Source: Bettongia penicillata ogilbyi (lineage: Eukaryota; Chordata; Mammalia; Diprotodontia; Potoroidae). From it: DNA of 64,000 nt. The notes under the pieces are model-generated. The model had not been told where the DNA came from, did not search any database, and saw nothing but the letters and a program-made list of their open reading frames with translations. Of the stretch, positions 55,383 to 64,000 are shown piece by piece. The stretch covers positions 930,248-994,247 of the forward strand of contig JAJHZJ010000076.1 of assembly GCA_023548195.1 (NCBI GenBank), given 5' to 3'. The position numbers and the translations under genes are program-made. Positions within the stretch are counted from its first letter, which is position 1. Every line of letters starts with the position of its first letter.

Positions 55383-56189
55383 TTTCCCTGCCAATTACTT
55401 GATTTTAATTCCATTTTCATAAAATAGAGGGTATACTACCCTAAGCTTCAGAGATTTTCTGCAGCTATTCACTGAAATATCTCTGGGGACCTGTAAATTC
55501 TCCATTCAAAGGAGAGGAGTTTACTCCTGTCCTGGCCTGCAAGCTGGTCTGTGAACAACCACAAGCACTCTTTTCAGCTCAGGATATCCAAGTAAGGTTC
55601 CCTCTCCACTGCTACTGCTCGCTCCACCATGCCATCACTCCTCCTCACCAGAGGAAAGGCACTCAGGACTGAGACCCAGACCAGCTGCTCAAATCCCCCA
55701 GGGTCTTTAGGCCAAGTGTTCCAAAAGTGGACACTGATACCACAGTGGCTGCCACTGCCTGGGACTAGATAGCACTCCCTTCTCACCCACGTGAAACAGT
55801 TTTCTTACTGCCTTTTGAAGTTATCTTTGGCATTTGTGGGTTGAGAAATCTGAAAACTCTGGCACTTGCCCATGGCTTAGCTCTCTGAAACTTGTTCCAG
55901 TCTTGTGTGTGCCATGTGGCCCAGGCTAGGCTGTGCTCTGCTCCAAGCCAGGTGTGATAGAACTTTCCTGTTGACCTTCCAGGCTGTCTTCAGTGGAAAT
56001 CTGTTTCACTCCTTTGTTTTGTGGCTTCTGCTTCTCTAGAATTTGTTTAGTCATTTTTAACAGGTATTTATTTTAACAGGTGTTTTCTATGGAGAAAGAG
56101 CTTCTACAGGTCCATGCTTCAACTCTGTCATCTTTCATTCACTATTCTTTTTGAGCTCGTTGAATAATTGCTATAAACATTATTGAATC

Positions 56190-56325
56190 CATTTTACAAA
56201 TGAAGTAACAAAGGATCAGAGATGCTGTATATCTTTTCCAAAGTTACATGGCAATTTAACAACTGAAATGAGATTAAAATGTAGACCTTCCTGAATTCTG
56301 ACTGGGCATTTTTATCTACTTCAAC
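56190..56325 (-). repeat. MIR-like SINE fragment
   Basis: Antisense 'ccattttacaaatgaagtaac', 'tttccaaagttacatggcaa', 'tagaccttcctgaattctga'. Confidence 0.65.
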
Positions 56326-57059
56326 AAAGATTCAACTATAGCTTCATAGGTGACAGTAAAATAATCATAAGGTAGTAAGGCAAAAGTTTTATTTTAAGTG
56401 TAAAAACATTCTATAACACTTGGGGCTGTAGAGTGATTCAATCCTAATAAGTGCCACTTTCATTGACAAAGAGTTTAATCTTGATAGGAATCCTTGTCCA
56501 TTTTTTCTCCCCTTTCCTATAAAGACTTCCTTTTGCTTTTCTAGTGCCTTGGTGGTGCCAATATCCCAAAACTGTTCATTATTCATTAGTTTCTTACTAA
56601 TCACAATGTGAGTTACTTGAGAGCAGACTGTCACAACTTTCTAATAATATATCCAGAGATTAGCACAGTGCTTTCCATATAGTCAATTCTTCATTCATTC
56701 ATTTATTAACATAACTGACTAGCTTAAAAAAAAAAAGAAATTAGTGAAGGCGACTAAAATGTGAGTTCAAAAGAATCAGAAAAGGGATAAAAAAAAAAAC
56801 ATTTTAAAGTTGTAAGTACCCTTACTAAAACAAAGAACAATGTTTAAGGAAAAAAATAAAACCATGGTATCAGAATGGGGGTAGAATGAGAAAGGGGAAA
56901 TATTTTATTTTGTTTTATTTTTCTTTCCTTGACGTCAGCAGGCATCTTTATAGAAAAATAAAAAGGAGAATAAACAAAGAAATGAAACTTTTGTAATACT
57001 TCTCTTCCAAAGATCCTATTTGATTTTGAGGAAAAGGGAGAAAGTAAAATTGGAAATAT
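56326..57059. other. Unassigned stretch
   Basis: Two poly-A runs (56727-56737; 56790-56799). No gene or repeat family recognised. Confidence 0.4.
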
Positions 57060-57335
57060 AAAAAAGAACAAGCTATGGTTCCTGCTTTCGTGGAACTTAC
57101 AATTTATTTGGAGAGAGAAGGTAAGGGACACAAAGCTGAATGTGTAGTTAAAATAAAAGATGCATTGAGTGCTGAGGGGTGAATATGCTATTCCCTAGTG
57201 AAATTATCTTGGGAAAGACTTTGTAAAACGTATCTAATTTAATATGTCTTAAAGGATGCAAAGGAACTAACTGACCAAAACTATAAAGGAAGGGAATTCC
57301 AAACAGAAAAGTAAGATGACTAAGGGAAAGAAGAT
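57060..57335 (-). mobile_element. L2 3' end fragment
   Basis: Antisense: 'tcctgctttcgtggaactta', 'caatttatttggagaga', 'ttgggaaagactttgtaaaa', 'atgtcttaaagga', 'agggaattccaaacag' match the order of the L2 tail and the ORF end. Confidence 0.6.
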
Positions 57336-57439
57336 AGCTAAAGGAATAGTAATTGAGATCATATTTCAAATTCTAAATGAAATGGGGATATTCCTCCTGG
57401 AAAATAGAATATTGGTGAGGGAATAAAGAAAGAGAGGAG

Positions 57440-57770
57440 GGAACAAGGATGTGACAAGAGTCTCTATTACATGGAAAATTCTTACATGAAAAGTGTATTA
57501 GATATCTTTTGCTTGACCTAAGAGAACAAAACAAGGTGCACTTGAAAGTATTCTCTTCCATATAAGGAAAATCTTCCTAACAATTATAACCACTATTCGA
57601 ACGGGCTGATTTGTAAAAAACATACTCCCTATGACTAGAGGTCTTGAAGGAAAGGTTAAGTGACCATTTCTTGGGGATATTGTATAGAGTATTACTGTTA
57701 ATATATGGGTTGGGCTTGATGATCTCTGAGATCCCTTCCAAATTTGAATCCTATAAATCAGAATTGTAAT
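57440..57770 (+). mobile_element. L3/CR1-clade LINE 3' end
   Basis: 'taaggaaaatcttcctaaca', 'gggctgatttgtaaa', 'gactagaggtcttgaaggaaa', 'ggttaagtgaccatttcttg', 'atgggttgggcttgatgatc', 'tctgagatcccttcc': the full CR1/L3 3' order in sense. The 186-residue minus-strand frame at 57498-58058 is a shadow across this and the adjoining DNA. Confidence 0.75.
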
Positions 57771-58160
57771 CTTTAATGACATACAAGAAAAATGGTTGAT
57801 TTTCCCCCCAGCATGGCCACAATACCCTAACAGTAAAGCTAATGTATCTCCTTGAATACCTCCTTTATCACAATGTAGTCCCTTAGCAGTAAAGAAATTG
57901 AAACCTATTATCCCACATATACTTAGTCTGTGGGGAGAAAACTCACAAAGTAAACATGGAAAGAGTAGTGATATAGCAGTTCCATGCTCAAGCAAGATGT
58001 AGTACATTTTGCAATGATGGATGGACTTTCTGAGAGGCTTTTCCATTTGAAAAACCAAGGATCTTTTTTTAGTAGCAACAAGCCATATGGTTTAGTGGAA
58101 CATCCATTATTCAACCTGAGAGTAGGCTATGTAATTTACTGCCCATAACACTAACTATAG

Positions 58161-58219
<59 letters not shown>

Positions 58220-58454
58220 AAACAAGGCTTGAATGAATTTTACCCAAATTTTTGTCAAAGTACTGAATCCAAAAAGGCCAAATTGTTTGAAGAATTTTTT
58301 TACTGTTCTACATTGATACTAGTTATAAAATAGAAGTTTATTTAGTTATTTCCTAAGAAAACATCAAGAAGAAATTTGGTGTGGTATGTCAAGCAATGAA
58401 CATGACAGTCCATCTATGACTCAGCAGATAAGTAAGTGATAAGTTACTTGAGAC
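57771..58454. other. Unassigned stretch with a (CTAT)n microsatellite
   Basis: (CTAT)n, about fourteen uninterrupted units, lies at 58162-58219. Nothing else recognised. Confidence 0.6.
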
Positions 58455-58560
58455 ACTGGAAGATTAAATGCTTGGTCTAGGATCATAAAATCAGTGTCAA
58501 AGGAAGATTTGAATCCAGGTCTACCTGATTCTAAGCATGCCACTCTATCCACTATGTCAT
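58455..58560 (-). repeat. SINE fragment (CORE family)
   Basis: Antisense 'gaagatttgaatccaggtct', 'acctgattctaagcatgcca', 'ctctatccactatgtcat'. Confidence 0.7.
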
Positions 58561-59394
58561 ATGAAATGATATTATTTCACAATAAAGTATTCATTTCAGA
58601 TAGAAAGTAGAGCTGCTTCATAAATCACCAGGGTCAAAAATATCATCATCTAATAGAAATGATCCTCTTTATATGTTGCAAGGCTAATCTTCAGGCAGCA
58701 TATTCAGTTACATGATTCCATAATGAAAACCTTTCTGGTAGAATATAGCTAAATGGTACTCCACTGTTATACCATTAAAAAATCCAGTCACCTTGAAATT
58801 ACAAGACATCTGATGAAGCTATTTATGGATGTAAGTAAAAAAGAGTTTGGGATGTTGCCTATTGAGATATGAAATGGATGGCCCCATCATTTCACTGAAA
58901 TATTAGAAGAAGCAGAAGAAGACCTCAAGTATATTATATCTATCCATGGAGTGATTTTAGAGAGAGAGAGAATCAGAAGGCATGACTAGGCTATCACTAA
59001 CACTGATAGAGAGAATACCCAAACCAATGAACATATAGATTCCTTGAAGTAAAAACATAAATTGGCAAATTTGAAAGCTGAAGAAATTGTCAGGGTGGGT
59101 TTAAAGACTGAATATAAAATTCTTTATTTAAATTGCAGTCAATAGGAAAGTGCACACACAATACCATAAAGAGTGAAATGATATACTCATCACTCTTAGT
59201 GATAATCTGTTAAGGAAATAATGCCCAAACATCAGAGGCAAATCGATTACTAGGCCCAAGAGCTACATGATTTCTCTATTTTAAATGAGAATACAATGAC
59301 CAGATCATTAAAAATAGGCAGGATAAGGGATATGAGCACATTCTGTGGAAAAATTGAATGCTAAATAAATCATTAGCCCATGGGGTTTCAGTAA
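58561..59394. other. Unassigned stretch
   Basis: No gene or repeat family recognised. Confidence 0.4.
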
Positions 59395-59500
59395 CATGGT
59401 TTAGTGGAATGAGGGAATCTGAGTTCTAAGTTTTAGCTCTACTATTAACTGTGTTTGAGAACTTACTTAAGTAAGTCATTTAAACATGTTGGGTCTTTGT
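59395..59500 (+). repeat. MIR-like SINE fragment
   Basis: 'aacatggtttagtggaatga', 'atctgagttctaagttttag', 'aagtaagtcatttaaacat'. Confidence 0.65.
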
Positions 59501-59974
59501 TTTAGATCTTAGAAAATGTATACATCAGACTACAATGACTCATTAGACATCTAATATTGTATGATAACTTAAACATTCAAGTTACATTCTATTATTTATA
59601 TTTTCTAAAACATAAAGTGAGTCTCTGAAACTTAGATATTTTGCTCTAAAATTTTAATGTGGATTTTTAGAATTATTTTCAAAACGTGTCCTCATTCAAA
59701 TGTACATTATAAATTCATTTTAAAAATTATAATTTTATTTTATTAGGGAAAAACTGACTGTTAAAAATATAACAATTTAACTTTTCTAAATAATTCTTGT
59801 TGCATAGATTTTGCAATAATTTATGGTTGTATTGACATATTTGCTTCTGTCTCTGCCTACATGCATATGTTTGCATATAGATGATACATGCACACATAGA
59901 TACAGATATGTAGAATTCTTAGAAGTTTTGATAGATACATCATATGTAAATTACCTCCCTACATACACAAGTAA
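59501..59974. other. Unassigned AT-rich stretch
   Basis: No gene or repeat family recognised. Confidence 0.4.
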
Positions 59975-60095
59975 GGAGATAGATATATACATACATACAC
60001 ACATACATACACAGACATAGATAAGGAGAGAGGTATAACTATATATATATATATGGAGAGAGAGAGACAGAGAGAGAGACAGAGAGAGAGAGACA

Positions 60096-60159
<64 letters not shown>

Positions 60160-60162
60160 TTT
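59975..60162. repeat. (CATA)n-(TA)n-(GA)n compound microsatellite
   Basis: CATA units 59983-60012, TA 60040-60053, then GA with regularly spaced GACA variants 60054-60160. Confidence 0.95.
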
Positions 60163-60365
60163 TTTTTCTATGCCCCTACAATGTCATGGCTTTTATGGGA
60201 ATATTCTAAAGTAAAAAGAGATTACAAAAAGCTTCTGAAAATAAAATGTAAGTATCCTGAAGTGTAGTTGCATGGATTTTAATAATACCACATTCATTGG
60301 AGTTTTATTAAGTTCGAATTAATGGTAATTTTGCCAAAGGAAAACTAGAGTTCCTTTTTAATCAG

Positions 60366-62056
60366 TTTTTTAAAATTTTTATTTATTTTTAGTTTTCAAC
60401 ATTCATTTCCACAACATTTTGAGTTTCAAATTTTCTCCTTATTTCTCCCCATCCCCATCCCAAGACACCATGCATTCTGATTACTCCTTCTCTCAATATT
60501 CCTTCCTTTCTCTCATACCCTTGCCTTCCCTTATTCCCATCTCTTCTATTTTCTTGTAGGGCAAGAGAGATTTCTATACCCCATTACCTCTATTTCTTAT
60601 TTCCCAGTTATATATAAAAACAATTTTTAACATTTGTTTTTAAAACTTTGAATTTCAATTTCTGTCCCTTCCTCCCTCCCCAATCATCCCCACTGAGAAG
60701 GCAAGCAATTCAATATAGGCTACACATGTGTAGTTATGCAAAAGATTTTCATAATAGTCATGTTGTGAAAGACAAGCTATATTTCCCTCCATCCTGTCCT
60801 GCCCCCCATTTATTCTATTCTCTCTTTTGACCTTGGCCTTCCCCATTTGCCCTCCCTTCTATTATCTCTCCCCTGTCCCACTTATTTCCTTCTCCCCTAC
60901 TTTCCTGTAGTATAAAATAGATTTTCATACCAAATTGAGTGTGCATGTTGTTCCTTCCTTAAGTCAAATGTGAAGACAGTAAGCTTCACTTGTTCCCTCT
61001 GATCTGCCCCTTTGTCCCTCCAATGAAAAAACATTTTCTTGCCTCTTTTGTTAGAGATAATTTGCCCCATTCCATTTCACCCTTTCTCTTCTCAATATAT
61101 TCCATTTTCACCCCTTGAAATTAATTTTTTAGTTATCATACCTTCCTACTCAATTCATCCGGTACACTTTGTGTATATGTATATAATCCCTTCAGCTAAC
61201 CAAATACTGAGAAAAGTCTCAAAAGTTACAAACATTGTCTTTCCATGAAGGAATGTAAACAGTTCAACTTTAGTAAATCCCTTATGATTTCTCTTTACTG
61301 TTTACCTTTTCATGTCTTTTTTTGATTTTTGTGTTTGAAAGTCAAACTTTCTATTCACCTCTGATCTTTTCATCAAGATTGCTTGAAAATCCTCTATTTC
61401 ATCAAATGACCAATTTTTTACCCTGAAATATTATATTCAGTTTTGCTGAGTAGTTGATTCTTGGTTTTAATCTTCACTCCTTTGACTTCTGAAATGTCAT
61501 ATTCCAAGCCCTTCAATCCTTTAACATAGAAGCTGCTAGATCTGTGTTATCCTCATTATATTTCCACAATACTCAAATTGTTTCTTCCTAGCAGCTTGCA
61601 ATATTTTCTCCTTGACCTAAGAACTATGGAATTTGGCTACAATATTCCTAGGAGTTTTTCTTTTTGGATCTCTTTCAGGAGGTGATTGGTGGATTCTTTC
61701 AATATTTATTGTTCCCACTGGTTCTAGAATATCAGGGCAATTTTCCTTGATAATTTCATGAAAGATGATGTCTAGACTGTTTTTTTATCATGATTTTCAG
61801 ACAGTCTCATAATTTTAAAATTGTCTCTCTTGGATCAATTTTACAGGTCAATTGTTTCACTAATGAGATATTTGCCATTATCTCCTACTTTTTCATTCCT
61901 TTGGTTTGTAATTTCTTGATTTTTTTCATAAAGTCATTAGCTTCCATCTGCTCCATTCTAATCTTTAAGGAATTATTCTCTTCAGTGAGCTTTTAGATCT
62001 TCTTTTCCATCTGGTCAATTCTACTTTTTAGGTCATTGTTCTCTTCATTGGCTCAT
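60366..62056 (-). mobile_element. HAL1 copy D, old, 5'-truncated
   Basis: Tail at about 60366-60395, 3' region to about 61335 collinear with copies A-C ('gagtttcaaattttctcc', 'ttcaatataggctacacatg', 'cataccaaattgagtgtgca'), then decayed ORF1 (61340-62056): 'attcagttttgctgagtagt', 'gaactatggaatttggctac', 'gatctctttcaggaggtgat'. It breaks off inside the coiled-coil coding part at 'ctcttcattggc'. Confidence 0.8.
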
Positions 62057-62345
62057 TTTCTCCCACATCCTCTTCTATAATTGACATGTTCCTTTTCTCT
62101 TCTATTGGCCAATCCAAATTGTATGAGATAGTACCTCAGAATTGTTTCAACTTGCATTTCACAAATCAGTCTTAAGATAAAGTCTTTTATTTTCATGTGG
62201 TTATAGATAGCTTTGATTGCTTCATCTGAAAATTGTTCATATCTTTTTATTATTTATCAGTTGGGGAATGACTCTTATTTTTGTAAATCTGACTCAGTTT
62301 TCCACATATTTGAGAAATTAAGCCTTTAGCAAAGAATTTTTTCCA
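62057..62345 (-). mobile_element. L1 ORF2 fragment between HAL1 copies D and E
   Basis: Antisense ORF2: 'tcattttctcccacatcctc', 'gagatagtacctcagaattg', 'catgtggttatagatagctt', 'gttggggaatgactcttatt', 'tctgactcagttttccac'. It has neither a 3' UTR nor an A-tail, so it is not an ordinary 5'-truncated insertion; a rearrangement is likely. Confidence 0.75.
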
Positions 62346-63106
62346 CAGTATTATTGCTAACTGTATTTCCCTCCATCCCACACCACCATTTATTCTATTT
62401 TCTCTCTTCTTTCACAATTCTCAAAAGTGTTCTGTTTTGTACAAGCCCTTCCCCAAATCTGTCCCTCTTTCTATCACTACCTCCCTTATTTTATGTCCTG
62501 GCCTCCATACTTTCCACTAGTAAGAGATAGATTTCTATACCCAATTGAATGTGTATGTTATTCCCTCTTTGAGCTAGTTCTGATGATAGTAAAGTCGACA
62601 CACTCCTCACTTCTCCCACTTTGCCCTCCACTGTAAAAGTTTTTTATTGCCTCTTTTATGTGAGATCATTTACCTTATTCAGCCTCTCCCTTTTCCTTTC
62701 TCCCAGTTCCTTTATCTCTCATCCTTTAACTTAAAAAATCATATCTTCATATTCAACTCACAACTGTGTCTTTTGTCTATAGACATGCATGACTGCATGT
62801 TCTTTTAACTGCCCGAATATTGAGAAAGTTCTTGTGAATTACAAGTACATTACTCCAATGTCTGAATGGAAACAGTTTAACCTTATTCAATGCTTTATTA
62901 TTTCTCTTTCTTTATTTTTACTTTTTTATGAACTTCCTCAGTATTTTATTTGAAAGTCAAATTTCCTTTTCAGCTTTGGCCTTATCAGAAATGTTTGAAA
63001 GTCCTCTATTTCATTGAATGTCGATTTTCCCCTAAAAGACTATGCTCAGGTTTTGTGGGTAGGTGATTATTGGTTGTAATCTTAGCTCCTTTGCTTCTAG
63101 AATATC
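62346..63106 (-). mobile_element. HAL1 copy E, old, partial
   Basis: From the middle of the HAL1 3' region ('ccatttattctattttctct', 'tttctatacccaattgaatg', 'tgtgagatcatttaccttat') through the 3' edge of ORF1 ('tttgaaagtcaaatttcctt', 'gaaagtcctctatttcattg', 'gtgggtaggtgattattgg'). It ends where the translocase pseudogene begins. Confidence 0.75.
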
Positions 63107-64000
63107 TTTTTTTAGAGTTCTGTGTCATTATTGTTTATCAGCAATATGCCCACACAGATCATAATAATTGCCAAATAGTTGTGCAAAGTAGTATATATTG
63201 TGCTTAAGTACAAATGGGAGACATGATTTTTTAAATAAATAAACACAAATTTACAGTCCTACAATAGAGCATCTAAATTAGATGATTTAAGTTGATCTGC
63301 CTCCTTGGACCCACAGAAATTGTTATTTTTCCAAAAATCAGTAGAATCAATATACTGAGTCATCATCAGTTCCACTGTGTAAATAATGGATCACAATAAA
63401 TGAGTCCCTTTTTCTAAGAATTTTTTCTGGTTCCCTACAAACATCATCTGCCCTGGATAAAAAGACAACAGAAATTTCTTGAAGGTCAGTGGTCCAAGAT
63501 GCTAAGTATGGTTAAGTATTCTACATGATCTACATTCACTGCCTTAGTTAGGATGTACTTAGATTATTTTCTTCAATTCATCATACAGGACAAGCATGAA
63601 ACCTCCACCCATTCCTCTAAGAACACTGGACAAGATACCCTTGAGGAAAGCTTTGCCATCCTCATCTTTAGCAATTTTCTTCCAGCAATCAATTGTCCCA
63701 CTGTACACAATATCAGCTCCTTTGCCCAGACTGCACCATCATTTGCCACCTTACTGTATCAAAGGGATGAGACTACACCTGCTAGAGCAATCACTGATTG
63801 TACAATCATCCAACTTATCACAATGTGAGTGTTTTTCAAATCTTGGAGCCTACCTTTTGCTATATCATAGATGCCAAAGTAAGTTGCTCTATAGATAATG
63901 ATATACACTGAGACATTGAAATTTTGTTATAAACCATGGATTCCATCAGACTTGGTGATTTTCAGAAGGTAGTCTCCTAGGCCTTTGAATTCTCTCTCAG
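63107..64000 (-). pseudogene. Processed pseudogene of an ADP/ATP translocase (SLC25A4/5/6 type), 3' part
   Basis: Minus-strand translation from the right edge gives the C-terminal third of a mitochondrial ADP/ATP carrier: E-R-E-F-K-G-L-G-D, S-D-G-I-x-[49 protein letters not shown] and L-V-L-Y-D-E-L-K-K, with the stop at 63559-63561. It is dead: TAA replaces the Tyr codon of G-L-Y-Q, one codon is lost before I-I-I-Y, and two 2-base deletions flank the R-R-R-M-M-M signature. About 440 bases of 3' UTR follow to a short A-tail (T7 at 63107-63113). No intron is seen, so it is retrocopied. The C-terminus D-E-L-K-K-I-I is closest in memory to SLC25A6, while N-T-H-I-V-I-S is SLC25A5-like, so the parent is undecided. 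It continues beyond the window. Confidence 0.88.

Larger units (their letters stand above)
53115..56135 (-). mobile_element. HAL1 copy C, old, near full length
   Basis: Same order as copies A and B: T-rich border (53115-53155, tail), 3' region (53160-54300) with no ORF2, ORF1 (54315-55382), 5' UTR to about 56135, where 'tcaactctgtcatcttt' is a worn form of the 5'-end block that includes the YY1-like site. Much more diverged than A and B. The 3' region carries a large TG/CATA microsatellite absent from A and B in that form. No target duplication could be found. Confidence 0.75.

Noticed and set aside
57498..58058. 186-residue open frame on the minus strand
   Set aside because: It lies antisense to a recognisable L3/CR1 3' end and runs into unassigned DNA; no domain or homology, so a chance frame.
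63553..63898. Two plus-strand frames of 91 and 100 residues
   Set aside because: They are antisense shadows of the ADP/ATP translocase pseudogene.

Overview
The window looks like gene-poor nuclear DNA from a marsupial. The evidence is the repeat content: LINE-1 with marsupial-type ORF1/ORF2 and 3' UTR, several ORF1-only L1 derivatives (HAL1, 'half-L1'), tRNA-derived CORE-SINEs whose tail resembles the RTE/BovB 3' end, abundant MIR/THER-like SINEs, and old L2 and L3/CR1-clade LINEs. The DNA is AT-rich with many long microsatellites. I cannot name the species. I found no intact host protein-coding gene, no rRNA or tRNA gene and no CRISPR array. Nearly every open reading frame here is either a retroelement remnant or a chance frame over a microsatellite. 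Family names are from memory of consensus patterns, and boundaries of old repeats are good to roughly 10-30 bases.

Layout. 0-6 kb: L1 3' end (minus), L2 (plus), SINEs, a hAT-like MITE and microsatellites. 6.58-8.90 kb: a 2.3 kb element made of two ~850-900 bp inverted arms around a ~560 bp GC-richer core, not recognised. 9.1-10.2 kb: L1 3' end with a readable ORF2 C-terminus. 10-17 kb: mostly unassigned AT-rich DNA with SINE and L2 fragments. 17.07-17.7 kb: 5'-truncated HAL1. 18.46-21.36 kb: near-complete HAL1 (copy A) with a 17-bp target duplication and an ORF1 open except for one TGA. 23.44-28.60 kb: an L1 insertion bracketed by a ~10-16 bp duplication that keeps 5' UTR, ORF1, part of ORF2 and the 3' UTR but lacks the endonuclease and first part of the reverse transcriptase; a probable solo LTR and a SINE sit inside it. 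29.29-29.49 kb: palindromic hAT-type MITE. 32.4-33.9 kb: ~1.4 kb of L2 (minus) split by a SINE and a microsatellite. 34.7-38.5 kb: L3/CR1, MIR and a 320-bp CT microsatellite. 38.96-41.98 kb: second near-complete HAL1 (copy B) with an 18-bp duplication and broken ORF1. 42-53 kb: nested SINEs, L3/CR1 reverse-transcriptase remnant, MITE, L2 and an L1 3' end. 53.1-56.1 kb and 60.4-63.1 kb: three older, decayed HAL1 copies (C, D, E). 63.1-64.0 kb: 3' part of a processed pseudogene of an ADP/ATP translocase (SLC25A4/5/6 type) inserted in HAL1 copy E and running off the right edge.

How the parts fit together. The window is best read as layers of insertions. L2, L3 and MIR are oldest; RTE-tailed SINEs, L1 and the older HAL1s came next; HAL1 copies A and B look youngest because their target duplications are still identical. 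HAL1 has no reverse transcriptase of its own and must have been copied by L1 proteins in trans. The L1 in this window shares its last ~60 bases with HAL1, and the deleted L1 at 23.4-28.6 kb resembles a step on the path from L1 to HAL1.
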